A stretch of DNA of 52,745 nucleotides from Pseudomonas sp. K2I15 (lineage in GTDB: Bacteria; Pseudomonadota; Gammaproteobacteria; Pseudomonadales; Pseudomonadaceae). The stretch is taken from NCBI RefSeq assembly GCF_002204795.1, contig NZ_NIXO01000044.1, positions 1 to 52,745 of the forward strand, in the 5' to 3' direction. Shown piece by piece: positions 17,916 through 26,246 of the stretch (within the stretch, counting starts at the first letter, position 1; every line of letters begins with the position of its first letter). Below the pieces are notes generated by a model that was given only the letters and a program-made list of their open reading frames with translations, had not been told where the DNA came from and searched no databases. The translations under genes and the position numbers were made by a program.

Positions 17916-17935
17916 CGAATTGCAGTCAGCGGATA
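17900..17935 (+). promoter_or_regulatory. Tandem BenR/XylS-type half-sites ahead of benA
   Basis: Two direct copies of the XylS/BenR pattern TGCA-N6-GGNTA are present: TGCG-N6-GGATA at 17900-17914 (one mismatch) and TGCA-N6-GGATA at 17921-17935 (exact). They are 21 bp apart, the spacing known for the XylS-regulated Pm promoter. The distal copy overlaps the benR stop codon. The proximal copy would abut the -35 region of the benA promoter, which lies in the 85-bp gap. Confidence 0.75.
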
Positions 17936-18000
17936 TTGAGGCGTAGGGCAAGCACATAAGGTGGGGGGGCCTGATACAAGAACAACCGAGGGCCTACCCC

Positions 18001-19377
18001 ATGATCAGCACATTCGACCGACTCGCCTTGCAACTGCGCGAATCCGTCCAGGAAGATCCCGCCACCGGGGTGTTCCGCTGCCGCCGCGACATCTTCACCG
18101 ACCCCGACCTGTTTGCCCTGGAGATGAAGCACATTTTCGAAGGCGGTTGGGTCTACCTGGCACACGAAAGCCAGGTGCCAGAGATCAACGACTACTTCAC
18201 CACCTGGATTGGCCGCCAGCCGGTCGTCATCACTCGTGACAAACACGGCACGCTGCACGGCCTGGTCAACGCCTGTGCCCACCGTGGCGCCATGCTCTGT
18301 CGCCGTAAACAAGGCAACAAAGGCTCGTTTACCTGCCCGTTCCACGGCTGGACCTTCAGCAACGCCGGCAAGCTGCTCAAAGTGAAGGACGCCAAGACCG
18401 GCGCTTATCCCGACAGCTTCGACTGTGACGGCTCCCACGACCTCAAACGCCTTGGCCGCTTCGAAAACTATCGCGGCTTTCTGTTCGGCAGCCTCAGCGA
18501 GACGGTGCCGGAACTGAGTGATTATTTGGGTGAAACCCAGGTGATCATCGACCAGATGGTCGACCAGGCGCCGCTGGGCCTGGAAGTGCTGCGGGGCAGT
18601 TCTTCGTATGTCTATGACGGCAACTGGAAACTGCAGATCGAGAACGGCGCCGACGGTTATCACGTCAGCTCCGTGCACTGGAACTACTCGGCGACCATGG
18701 GCCGGCGCAACTACGAAGCGGAAGGCACACGCACCGTCGACGCCAATGGCTGGTCGAAAAGCCTGGGCGGTGTCTACGCCTTCGAGCACGGCCATATCCT
18801 GCTGTGGACGCGCCTGCTCAACCCCGAAGTGCGCCCGGTGCATGCTCACCGCGAGGCGCTGGCCGAGCGCCTGGGCCAGGAACGTGCCGACTTTATCGTC
18901 GATCAAACCCGCAACCTGTGCCTCTACCCGAATGTTTACCTGATGGACCAGTTCTCCACGCAAATCCGCGTGGTGCGGCCGATCGCAGTCGACAAGACTG
19001 AAGTCACGATTTACTGCATGGCGCCCAAGGGCGAAAGTGCCCAGGAACGCACCACGCGCATTCGCCAGTACGAAGACTTCTTCAACGTCAGCGGCATGGG
19101 TACGCCGGACGACCTGGAGGAGTTTCGCGCCTGCCAGACCGGCTACCAGGGCGCTACCACCTTGTGGAATGACCTCAGCCGCGGCGCCAAACAGTGGGTC
19201 GAAGGCGCCGACGAAAACGCCCAGGCCATGGGCATGAACCCGCAGCTCAGCGGCGTCAAAACCGAGGACGAAGGCTTGTTCGTCCGCCAGCATGCCCATT
19301 GGGCCCAGAGCCTGCAACGCGCCATCGAGCGGGAGCAGCAAGGCCTGATCGCCACGGACAAGGAGGTGCTGTCATGA
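18001..19377 (+). CDS. benA: Benzoate 1,2-dioxygenase large (alpha) subunit
   Basis: This 458-residue catalytic subunit of a two-component Rieske dioxygenase turns benzoate into the cis-1,2-dihydrodiol carboxylate. The Rieske 2Fe-2S ligands are visible as C92-x-H94 and C112-xx-H115 (CAHRGAMLC, CPFHGW). The mononuclear iron region is NGADGYHVSSVHWNY, with two His. Length and sequence fit BenA/XylX. Substituted benzoates (as with XylX or CbdA) cannot be excluded from sequence alone. It heads the operon, and its stop overlaps the benB start. Confidence 0.9.
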   Translation: MISTFDRLALQLRESVQEDPATGVFRCRRDIFTDPDLFALEMKHIFEGGWVYLAHESQVPEINDYFTTWIGRQPVVITRDKHGTLHGLVNACAHRGAMLCRRKQGNKGSFTCPFHGWTFSNAGKLLKVKDAKTGAYPDSFDCDGSHDLKRLGRFENYRGFLFGSLSETVPELSDYLGETQVIIDQMVDQAPLGLEVLRGSSSYVYDGNWKLQIENGADGYHVSSVHWNYSATMGRRNYEAEGTRTVDANGWSKSLGGVYAFEHGHILLWTRLLNPEVRPVHAHREALAERLGQERADFIVDQTRNLCLYPNVYLMDQFSTQIRVVRPIAVDKTEVTIYCMAPKGESAQERTTRIRQYEDFFNVSGMGTPDDLEEFRACQTGYQGATTLWNDLSRGAKQWVEGADENAQAMGMNPQLSGVKTEDEGLFVRQHAHWAQSLQRAIEREQQGLIATDKEVLS

Positions 19378-19862
19378 GTGCTTCCCGTGACCGCCTGCTG
19401 GACTTTCTGTACCGCGAAGCCCGCCTGCTGGATGACCGCCAGTGGGACGAGTGGCTCGAATGCTACTCACCCAAGGTCGAGTACTGGATGCCAGCCTGGG
19501 ACGACCACGACGCCCTGACCGAAGACCCTCAGAGCGAAATCTCGCTGATCTATTACCCCAGCCGCGACGGCCTGGAAGACCGCGTGTTCCGCATCAAGAC
19601 CGAGCGCTCCAGCGCCAGCACCCCGGAGCCGCGCACCGCGCACCTGATCACCAACCTTGAAGTGCTGGCCGACGACGGTCAACACGTGGAACTGCGTTTC
19701 AACTGGCAAACCCTCAGCCATCGCTACAAGACCACGGATACCTATTTCGGCACCTCGTTCTACCGCCTGGACATCCGCGCCGAACAGCCGCTGATCACGC
19801 GCAAGAAGGTGGTGCTGAAAAACGACTACATCCACCAGGTCATCGATATCTACCACATCTGA
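19374..19862 (+). CDS. benB: Benzoate 1,2-dioxygenase small (beta) subunit
   Basis: This 162-residue beta subunit has the NTF2-like cone fold of ring-hydroxylating dioxygenases and builds the structural a3b3 hexamer with BenA. Family stretches include FLYREARLLDDRQWDEWLE, YWMPAW and VVLKNDYIHQVIDIYHI at the C-terminus. I chose the ATG at 19374, which overlaps the benA stop (ATGA) and has AGGAGG 7-8 nt upstream. An earlier in-frame start would lie inside benA. Confidence 0.9.
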   Translation: MSASRDRLLDFLYREARLLDDRQWDEWLECYSPKVEYWMPAWDDHDALTEDPQSEISLIYYPSRDGLEDRVFRIKTERSSASTPEPRTAHLITNLEVLADDGQHVELRFNWQTLSHRYKTTDTYFGTSFYRLDIRAEQPLITRKKVVLKNDYIHQVIDIYHI

Positions 19863-19872
19863 GGACACGCCC

Positions 19873-20895
19873 ATGACGTACTCCATAGCCCTGAACTTCG
19901 AGGACGGGGTAACCCGTTTCATCGACTGCAAGGTGGGTGAAAAGGTCCTCGACGCGGCCTTTCGCCAACGTATCAACCTGCCCATGGACTGCTCGGACGG
20001 TGTGTGCGGCACCTGCAAATGCCGCTGTGAAACCGGCGCCTATGACTTGGGCGACGATTACATCGAAGACGCCCTGAGCGAGGATGAAGCCTTTGAGCGC
20101 CAGGTGCTGACCTGCCAGATGGTGCCGCAGTCCGACTGCGTGATTGCCGTGCCGGTGCCGTCCAGTACCTGCAAGACCGGCACCGCACAGTTTGCCGCGA
20201 CGGTGGCGAGCATCACCCGGCATGCCGATGCCGCCTTGGAAGTCAGCTTCGAACTGGATCAGGCTCCGGTATTTCTGCCAGGCCAGTACGTGAATATCGG
20301 CGTGCCCGACAGTGGGCAGACCCGCTCGTATTCGTTCAGCAGCCGCCCCGGCGACAAGCGCGCCAGCTTCCTGATCAAGCACGTGCCGGGCGGCCTGATG
20401 AGTGGCTGGCTGGAGCGCGCCCAGCCGGGCGACGCCGTACCGATGACCGGGCCGCTGGGGAGTTTTTACCTGCGTGAAGTGGCGCGGCCCTTGTTGTTAC
20501 TGGCGGGTGGTACCGGGTTGGCGCCGTTTCTGTCGATGCTTGAAGTGCTGGCCGAACGTGAGGAAAACCGGCCGGTCACGTTGATCTACGGCGTGACGCG
20601 GGACCAGGACCTGGTGATGGTCGAGGTGCTGCAAGCTTTCGCCAAACGCCTGCCCAACTTCAATTTTGTCACTTGTGTGGCCGACCCACAGACCGCGCAC
20701 CCGCAGCAAGGCTATGTCACCCAGCACATGGCCGCAGACGTGCTGAACCACGGCGATGTGGATGTGTACCTGTGCGGGCCGCCACCGATGGTCGACGCGG
20801 TACGCCAGCACTTCAAGAGCCAGGGTGTCACCCCCGCGAGCTTCCACTACGAGAAGTTCACACCCAACGCCATCGTTACCGGCGACGCCGCCTGA
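19873..20895 (+). CDS. benC: Benzoate dioxygenase electron-transfer reductase
   Basis: This 340-residue reductase passes electrons from NADH through FAD and a plant-type 2Fe-2S cluster to BenAB. The N-terminal ferredoxin domain holds C40, C45 and C48 (CSDGVCGTC) plus a fourth Cys in VLTCQMVP. The flavin domain has RSYSFSS, and the NAD domain has GGTGLAP and CGPPPMVD. It starts 10 nt after benB and is followed 10 nt later by benD. Confidence 0.92.
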   Translation: MTYSIALNFEDGVTRFIDCKVGEKVLDAAFRQRINLPMDCSDGVCGTCKCRCETGAYDLGDDYIEDALSEDEAFERQVLTCQMVPQSDCVIAVPVPSSTCKTGTAQFAATVASITRHADAALEVSFELDQAPVFLPGQYVNIGVPDSGQTRSYSFSSRPGDKRASFLIKHVPGGLMSGWLERAQPGDAVPMTGPLGSFYLREVARPLLLLAGGTGLAPFLSMLEVLAEREENRPVTLIYGVTRDQDLVMVEVLQAFAKRLPNFNFVTCVADPQTAHPQQGYVTQHMAADVLNHGDVDVYLCGPPPMVDAVRQHFKSQGVTPASFHYEKFTPNAIVTGDAA

Positions 20896-20905
20896 GGAGC
20901 TTCCC

Positions 20906-21667
20906 ATGAATCCACGTTTCAATACCAAGGTTGCGCTGGTGACCGGCGCCGCCCAGGGCATTGGCCGCCGAGTTGCCGAGCGTTTGCTGGAAGAGGGCGC
21001 CTGGCTGGTCGCGGTCGACCGCTCGGAACTCGTGCATGAACTAGAGCATGAGCGGGCACTGATCCTCACCGCCGACCTGGAGCAGCATGCCGAATGCGCC
21101 CGAGTCATGGCCGCTGCCAAGGCGCGTTTCGGACGTATCGACATTCTGGTCAACAACGTTGGCGGCACCATCTGGGCCAAGCCGTTCGAGCACTACGCCG
21201 AAAATGAAATCGAGGCCGAGATACGCCGCTCGCTATTCCCGACGCTGTGGTGCTGCCATTGCGTGTTGCCCTACATGCTGGAGCAGGGCAGTGGCGCCAT
21301 CGTCAATGTCTCGTCCATCGCCACGCGCGGGGTCAATCGCGTGCCGTATGGCGCGGCCAAGGGCGGCGTCAACGCCCTGACCGCGTGCCTGGCCCTGGAG
21401 ACCGCCGGCAGCGGCATTCGGGTCAACGCCACCGCACCGGGCGGCACCGAAGCGCCGCCGCGCCGTATCCCGCGCAACAGCCAGCCCCAAAGCGACCAGG
21501 AGCGCGTCTGGTACCAACAGATCGTCGACCAAACCCTCGACAGCAGCCCGATGAAGCGTTACGGCAGCATCGACGAACAAGCCGGCGCCATTCTGTTTCT
21601 TGCCTCCGATGAGGCCTCTTACATCACGGGCGTCACCTTGCCGGTAGGAGGCGGCGACCTCGGCTGA
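20906..21667 (+). CDS. benD: Dihydroxycyclohexadiene carboxylate dehydrogenase
   Basis: This 253-residue short-chain dehydrogenase oxidises and decarboxylates the BenABC product to catechol with NAD+. Visible motifs are the nucleotide loop GAAQGIG, NNVGGT, the catalytic Ser in VNVSSIA and the YGAAK active-site motif. I chose the ATG at 20906, preceded by GAGGAG. The reading frame is open further upstream but inside benC. It is the last enzyme of the upper benzoate pathway, and the next two genes encode uptake proteins. Confidence 0.9.
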   Translation: MNPRFNTKVALVTGAAQGIGRRVAERLLEEGAWLVAVDRSELVHELEHERALILTADLEQHAECARVMAAAKARFGRIDILVNNVGGTIWAKPFEHYAENEIEAEIRRSLFPTLWCCHCVLPYMLEQGSGAIVNVSSIATRGVNRVPYGAAKGGVNALTACLALETAGSGIRVNATAPGGTEAPPRRIPRNSQPQSDQERVWYQQIVDQTLDSSPMKRYGSIDEQAGAILFLASDEASYITGVTLPVGGGDLG

Positions 21668-21722
21668 CCCACCGCAGTACCTGCAGACACTGACTCACAA
21701 CAACAATAAAGAGAGCATTGCC

Positions 21723-23057
21723 ATGCGTACCCATGACGTCAATTCGATTATCGATAACGCCCGTTTTAACCGTTTCCACTGGTTGGTTGTCAGCCTGTGT
21801 GCCTTGCTGTTGGTCTTTGACGGGTATGACTTGTTCATCTACGGCGTGGTCTTGCCGTCGATCATGCAGGAATGGGGGCTGACACCCTTACAGGCCGGCG
21901 CGCTGGGCAGTTACGCCCTGTTTGGCATGATGTTCGGGGCGCTGATCTTCGGCAGCCTGGCGGACAAGTTCGGTCGGCGCAAAGGCATCGCCATCTGCTT
22001 TGCGTTGTTCAGCGTCGCCACCGTGATTAATGGCTTTGCCAGCAACCCGACTGAATTTGGTATCTGCCGATTTATTGCCGGGCTGGGCTGTGGCGGGCTG
22101 ATGCCCAACGCGGCCGCGCTGATTACGGAATATGCGCCGAAGAAAATGCGCAGCATCCTGATGGCGGTGATGTTTGGTGGTTACTCGCTGGGCGGCATGC
22201 TCTCGGCCGGCGTGGGGATTTTCATGCTGCCGCGTTTTGGCTGGCCGTCCATGTTCTTCGCGGCGGCTATCCCGCTGTTGCTGATGCCGTTGATTGTGTA
22301 TTGGCTGCCCGAATCCATTGGGTTTCTTATCCGTCAGGGCCGAAAAGAACAGGCCCGTCAGTTGCTCCAGCGCCTGTCGCCGGAGACCCCGATCAACCCG
22401 GAAGACGAACTGCACATCAGCGTCGGAAAAGGCAAAGGCGCCTCGGTGTTGGAGTTGTTTCGTCATGGCCTGGCCTTGAGGACGGCGGCAATCTGGGTCG
22501 CGTTTTTCTGTTGCCTGTTGATGGTCTACGCCCTGAGTTCCTGGCTGCCCAAGCTGATGGCCGGTGCCGGTTACAGCCTGGGATCGAGTCTGTCCTTCCT
22601 GTTGGCGCTGAATTTTGGCGGCATTGCCGGAGCGCTTGTCGGCGGTTGGCTGTGTGATCGGCTTAACCTGGTGAAGGTGGTGATCGGGTTCTTCATCGCC
22701 GCGCTGGTGTCCATCAGCCTGCTGGGGATCAAGAGCCCGATGCCGGTCCTGTACCTGCTGATCTTTTTTGCGGGCGCTACCACCATCGGCACGCAGATCC
22801 TGCTGTACGCCGGTGCCGCGCAACTCTATGGCTTGAACATTCGAGCCACCGGCCTGGGCTGGGCTTCCGGCATTGGCCGCACCGGCGCCATCGTCGGTCC
22901 GCTGCTGGGGGGTGCACTGATGGGAATTGAACTGCCCCTGCACCTGAACTTCATGGCCTTTGCCATTCCCGGGGCTGTCGCGGTGCTGGCGATGACCGTG
23001 TATGCGCTGAATGAGCGTCGAGGCCGGCCAGAGGTGATCGCTGCCGCGGCGCAATAA
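21723..23057 (+). CDS. benK: Benzoate-type aromatic acid:H+ symporter (MFS)
   Basis: This 444-residue transporter of the aromatic acid:H+ symporter (AAHS) family resembles BenK and PcaK. Helix 1 carries the family DGYDLFIYG, and loop 2-3 carries GSLADKFGRRKG. A second conserved loop is WLCDRLNLVKV. It should bring benzoate or a close aromatic acid across the inner membrane. It lies 55 bp after benD in the same direction. Confidence 0.85.
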   Translation: MRTHDVNSIIDNARFNRFHWLVVSLCALLLVFDGYDLFIYGVVLPSIMQEWGLTPLQAGALGSYALFGMMFGALIFGSLADKFGRRKGIAICFALFSVATVINGFASNPTEFGICRFIAGLGCGGLMPNAAALITEYAPKKMRSILMAVMFGGYSLGGMLSAGVGIFMLPRFGWPSMFFAAAIPLLLMPLIVYWLPESIGFLIRQGRKEQARQLLQRLSPETPINPEDELHISVGKGKGASVLELFRHGLALRTAAIWVAFFCCLLMVYALSSWLPKLMAGAGYSLGSSLSFLLALNFGGIAGALVGGWLCDRLNLVKVVIGFFIAALVSISLLGIKSPMPVLYLLIFFAGATTIGTQILLYAGAAQLYGLNIRATGLGWASGIGRTGAIVGPLLGGALMGIELPLHLNFMAFAIPGAVAVLAMTVYALNERRGRPEVIAAAAQ

Positions 23058-23087
23058 CTGTCGATAACAATAACCAAGAGCAACGAC

Positions 23088-24335
23088 ATGAAAACACAAC
23101 GTATCTGGCTGTCCTTGTTGGGCATGCCCCTTGCGGCGACCGCGGCTGAGGGCGGTTTTTTCGCAGACTCCACGGCTACCTTGCAGGCCCGCAATTACTA
23201 CTTCAGCCGCGACTTCTCGGACATCGTCGGGGCCAACAAGCAGTCGAAGGCAGAGGAGTGGGGCCAGGGGTTTATCCTCACCTACAAATCCGGCTATACG
23301 CCTGGGCCCGTCGGTTTTGGTTTGGACGCACTGGGCACCCTGGGCCTCAAGCTCGACAGCAGCCCGGACCGCACCAATACCGGCTTGCTGCCGGTCAAGG
23401 GCGATGGCAGCGCCCCGGATGATTACAGCCGTTTGGGCCTGACCTTCAAGGCCAGGTTCTCCAAGACCGAACTGAAGGTAGGCGAGTTGCAACCCAACCT
23501 GCCGGTGCTGGCGTTCAGCGATATTCGCTTGCTGCCGCCGAGCTATCAGGGTGTGAGTGTCAGCTCCGGCGAAATCGCGGGGCTGACGGTACAGGCCGGG
23601 CACTTGACCACCACCAGCCTGCGCAACGAAGCCGGCGACGAGAAGATGATCGCCATGCTCGGCCACGTGCCGCAGCGCGGCGCAGAAAGTGATGCGTTCA
23701 ACTACGTCGGCGGCGACTACGCCTTCAACACCAACCGCACCAGCGTCAGCTACTGGCATGGCCAACTTAAAGACATCTACCGCCAGGACTTTGTCGGCCT
23801 CAAGCATAGCCAGCCGATGGGCGACTGGGTGCTCGGCGCCAACCTGGGTTACTACGACGCGCGGGAAGACGGCGACAAATTGCTCGGCAAGATCGACAAC
23901 CAGGCGTTTTTCTCGCTGCTGTCGGCCAAGCATGGCGGCCATATCTTCTACGTCGGTTACCAAGCCATGTACGGCGACAACGCGTTCCCACGGGTCTTCG
24001 CCAACATCTCGCCGCTGGGCAACGAGGTGCCCACCTACGAGTTCGCCTACACCGACGAACGCTCCTGGCAAGCACGGTACGACTACGACTTCGTGGCGCT
24101 GGGCATTCCGGGGCTGACCACCACCGTGCGCTACATCACCGGTAATAACGTGACCATTGGCGCAGGCTACGAAGGCCGTGACCGCGAGCGTGACCTGGAT
24201 ATCGGCTACGTGGTGCAAAGTGGCACGTTGAGCGGCCTGGGCATTCGTGTGCGCAACGTCATGGCCCGTTCAAACTACCGCAGTGATATCGACGAGAACC
24301 GGCTGATCCTCAGTTACACCTGGAAGCTGCTTTAA
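23088..24335 (+). CDS. benF: OprD-family outer-membrane porin, BenF-like
   Basis: This 415-residue OprD-family porin has a short signal peptide (LSLLGMPLAATAA) followed by GGFFADSTATLQARNYYFSRD, a typical first strand of this family. It ends RLILSYTWKLL, with the aromatic-rich C-terminal strand of outer-membrane barrels. In OprD-type channels a loop with basic residues selects carboxylates. Its place at the end of the ben cluster, 30 bp after benK, points to benzoate uptake as in BenF. Its stop overlaps that of the convergent DUF2790 gene. Confidence 0.85.
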   Translation: MKTQRIWLSLLGMPLAATAAEGGFFADSTATLQARNYYFSRDFSDIVGANKQSKAEEWGQGFILTYKSGYTPGPVGFGLDALGTLGLKLDSSPDRTNTGLLPVKGDGSAPDDYSRLGLTFKARFSKTELKVGELQPNLPVLAFSDIRLLPPSYQGVSVSSGEIAGLTVQAGHLTTTSLRNEAGDEKMIAMLGHVPQRGAESDAFNYVGGDYAFNTNRTSVSYWHGQLKDIYRQDFVGLKHSQPMGDWVLGANLGYYDAREDGDKLLGKIDNQAFFSLLSAKHGGHIFYVGYQAMYGDNAFPRVFANISPLGNEVPTYEFAYTDERSWQARYDYDFVALGIPGLTTTVRYITGNNVTIGAGYEGRDRERDLDIGYVVQSGTLSGLGIRVRNVMARSNYRSDIDENRLILSYTWKLL

Positions 24336-24559
24336 ACGCCGCCCTGGCACGTACCCATGACCTGGTAGTTGACGGTATGGCTGGCGCCCTGGCTGTCGAG
24401 GTAAACCATTGTCGCCGGTTCCACCTGGCAACTGCCGGGCACGGGTGTGATTGAAACGATGCGCTGGATATCCGGCGCGGGGCTGCGGTCATTGCTGCCG
24501 GCCGCCAGGGCGCCGGTCGCAGTGAAGAGCAGGATCAGGCTGAGGCATTTGATGTTCAT
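24332..24559 (-). CDS. DUF2790 family small secreted protein
   Basis: This 75-residue exported protein has a signal peptide (LSLILLFTATGALA) and a mature part of about 55 residues. IQRIVSITPVPGSCQVEPATMVYLDSQGASHTVNYQVMGTC fits the pseudomonad DUF2790 family, with two cysteines that may pair. Function is unknown; some members rise under metal or nutrient stress, and that applies here only by analogy. It converges on the benF-like gene with overlapping stops. Confidence 0.8.
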   Translation of the reverse strand: MNIKCLSLILLFTATGALAAGSNDRSPAPDIQRIVSITPVPGSCQVEPATMVYLDSQGASHTVNYQVMGTCQGGV

Positions 24560-24669
24560 GATGAGTCCCTCTGTGAGTAGGGTTCATTTTAGTGATTGCC
24601 CCGCCGGGATAAAGACAGGAACAGGTGAATGACTCGTACGTATCAGGTAGCAATCAAGGGGCAGCGCTG

Positions 24670-25605
24670 ATGGATGTGCTCAATGGCATGCAGGTGTTCG
24701 CCCGGGTTGTCGACACGGGCAGCTTTGCCGCTGCGGCCGAGGCACTGGAAGTGTCCGGGGCGCAGGTGTCGCGGTTGGTTTCCGACCTGGAAAAACACCT
24801 GGAGACCCGATTGTTGCAGCGCACCACCCGGCGCCTGAGCCTTACCGATTCCGGCGAGCGGTTCCTGTTGCGCTGTCGCGACATCCTTGAGGACGTGAGG
24901 GAAGCCACGGCGGAGGCCAGTGGCGCGCACCTCAACCCGCGTGGGCGTTTGCGGGTGCATTGCATGAGTGGCCTGGGGGTGCTGATCACGCCGCTGATTG
25001 CCCGTTACAGCGAGCAATTCCCGGACGTGTCCATGGAATTGACCCTGTCACAGCACAACCCCGATCCGCTCGAAGAAGGCCACGACGTGGTGATTTCCAT
25101 CGCCCATTCCTTGCCGGATTCGGCGCTGGTGAGTCAGACGGTGGGGCAGCTGTTCAGTGTGCCTTGTGCGGCGCCCGGGTATTTGGCCAGGTACGGTGTG
25201 CCCGAGCATCCGCAGCAGTTGATGCAGCATCGACGTTTGCATCTTCAGGACTTCCAGGAGGATGCCTGGCTGTTCAAGGGCGAGGAGGGTGAGGTTGCGA
25301 TTGCGTCAGGTGATACCTTCAGGACCAACGTAGCCGATGCGATGGTCAAGGCAACGCAGGAGGGGATGGGCATCAGCCTGTTGCCGTTTTTCAGCGCAGC
25401 CGCGGCGTTGCGCGAAGGTTCGCTGGTTAGGCTGTTGCCAGGTTATCGGTTGCGAGAGCGCAGCATCTTTGCGGTGTATCCATCGAGGCGGTTTCTGGAT
25501 GCCAAGGTGCGTACGTGGGTGGCGTTTTTGCAGGCGCAATTGCCGGTGTTGTTGGCTGAACATGTTGCAGAAGTGGAAACGCCTGGGTACTGGGCATGCG
25601 GCTGA
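24670..25605 (+). CDS. LysR family transcriptional regulator
   Basis: This regulator of about 311 residues has an N-terminal winged helix-turn-helix (MQVFARVVDTGSFAAAAEAL, then SGAQVSRLVSDLEKHL) and a LysR substrate-binding domain from about residue 90. I prefer the ATG at 24670, with AAGGGG 8 nt upstream. A GTG at 24625 would add 15 residues. The effector and target are not evident. No divergent partner gene is close by, so it may act elsewhere. Confidence 0.85.
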   Translation: MDVLNGMQVFARVVDTGSFAAAAEALEVSGAQVSRLVSDLEKHLETRLLQRTTRRLSLTDSGERFLLRCRDILEDVREATAEASGAHLNPRGRLRVHCMSGLGVLITPLIARYSEQFPDVSMELTLSQHNPDPLEEGHDVVISIAHSLPDSALVSQTVGQLFSVPCAAPGYLARYGVPEHPQQLMQHRRLHLQDFQEDAWLFKGEEGEVAIASGDTFRTNVADAMVKATQEGMGISLLPFFSAAAALREGSLVRLLPGYRLRERSIFAVYPSRRFLDAKVRTWVAFLQAQLPVLLAEHVAEVETPGYWACG

Positions 25606-25675
25606 AAAAACAATTTTATCCTCTACTATCTAAGCCGCTATATTTGGCCGCTTCCCAAGGTCGGTTGCATCACTC

Positions 25676-25789
25676 ATGGAATATTATGAAGTTCTCGCTT
25701 GGCTGTTGGAGAAAGGCTATACCTTTGACTTACAAAACATTGTCGGAAACTCGGCTTTAGTCAAATTCAAAGGGATTGTTCATGAGTGA
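25676..25789 (+). CDS. 37-residue small ORF overlapping the tail-tube gene
   Basis: This open frame starts MEYYEVLAWLLEKGYTF and ends KFKGIVHE. Its TGA lies inside the first codons of the next gene, giving an 8-nt overlap. It is clearly richer in AT than its neighbours. No good ribosome binding site precedes it; AAGG lies about 15 nt away. It could be a translated leader that couples into the tube gene, a small partner protein, or chance. I do not recognise the sequence. Confidence 0.35.
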   Translation: MEYYEVLAWLLEKGYTFDLQNIVGNSALVKFKGIVHE

Positions 25790-26246
25790 CGATGCAAGCA
25801 ATCAAGGCTCGACATGGCCAATGCCGAAGTTCCGGTTCGAAGTGGATTTCGGGACTCAATTGACAGGCATTGCCTTCCAGGAAGTGTCCGGCATGGAAAA
25901 GGACGTGCAGGTCATTGAATACCGGAACAGCACCAGCGCGCCGCTTTCAACCATCAAGATGCCGGGCATCGCCAAGTACAGTAACGTGACCATGAAGCGT
26001 GGCGTATTCACTAACGACAACGCGTTCTGGCAGTGGATGGACGAAATAAAGATGAACACCATTGCGCGCCGCACGGTGTTGGTCAAGTTGCTGGACGAGG
26101 CCGGCAACGTGACGATGCAGTGGCAGTTGAATAATGCCTGGCCGACCAAGATCACCGGTGCTGACCTCAAGTCTGATGGTAATGAGGTGGCGGTGGATAC
26201 GCTCGAAATTGCCCATGAGCAGATGATTGTTATCGGTGGCGGCTAA
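25782..26246 (+). CDS. Contractile tail-tube protein (gp19/Afp1-like), orphan
   Basis: This 154-residue protein fits the TIGR02241 / T4 gp19-like tail-tube family used by contractile phage tails and extracellular contractile injection systems. Typical stretches are WPMPKFRFEVDF, IAFQEVSGM, IKMPGIAKYSNVTMKRGVF and NAFWQWMDEIKMN. These proteins stack as hexameric rings to make the inner tube. I chose the ATG at 25782, with AGGGA just upstream. No sheath, baseplate, ATPase or other tail gene lies nearby, so this is an isolated copy between a LysR and an AraC gene. Confidence 0.85.
   Translation: MSDDASNQGSTWPMPKFRFEVDFGTQLTGIAFQEVSGMEKDVQVIEYRNSTSAPLSTIKMPGIAKYSNVTMKRGVFTNDNAFWQWMDEIKMNTIARRTVLVKLLDEAGNVTMQWQLNNAWPTKITGADLKSDGNEVAVDTLEIAHEQMIVIGGG

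Noticed and set aside
21888..24218. A minus-strand open frame of about 776 codons opposite benK and benF
   Set aside because: It covers two well-supported genes in antisense and shows the same low-complexity composition; it is a GC-content artefact.
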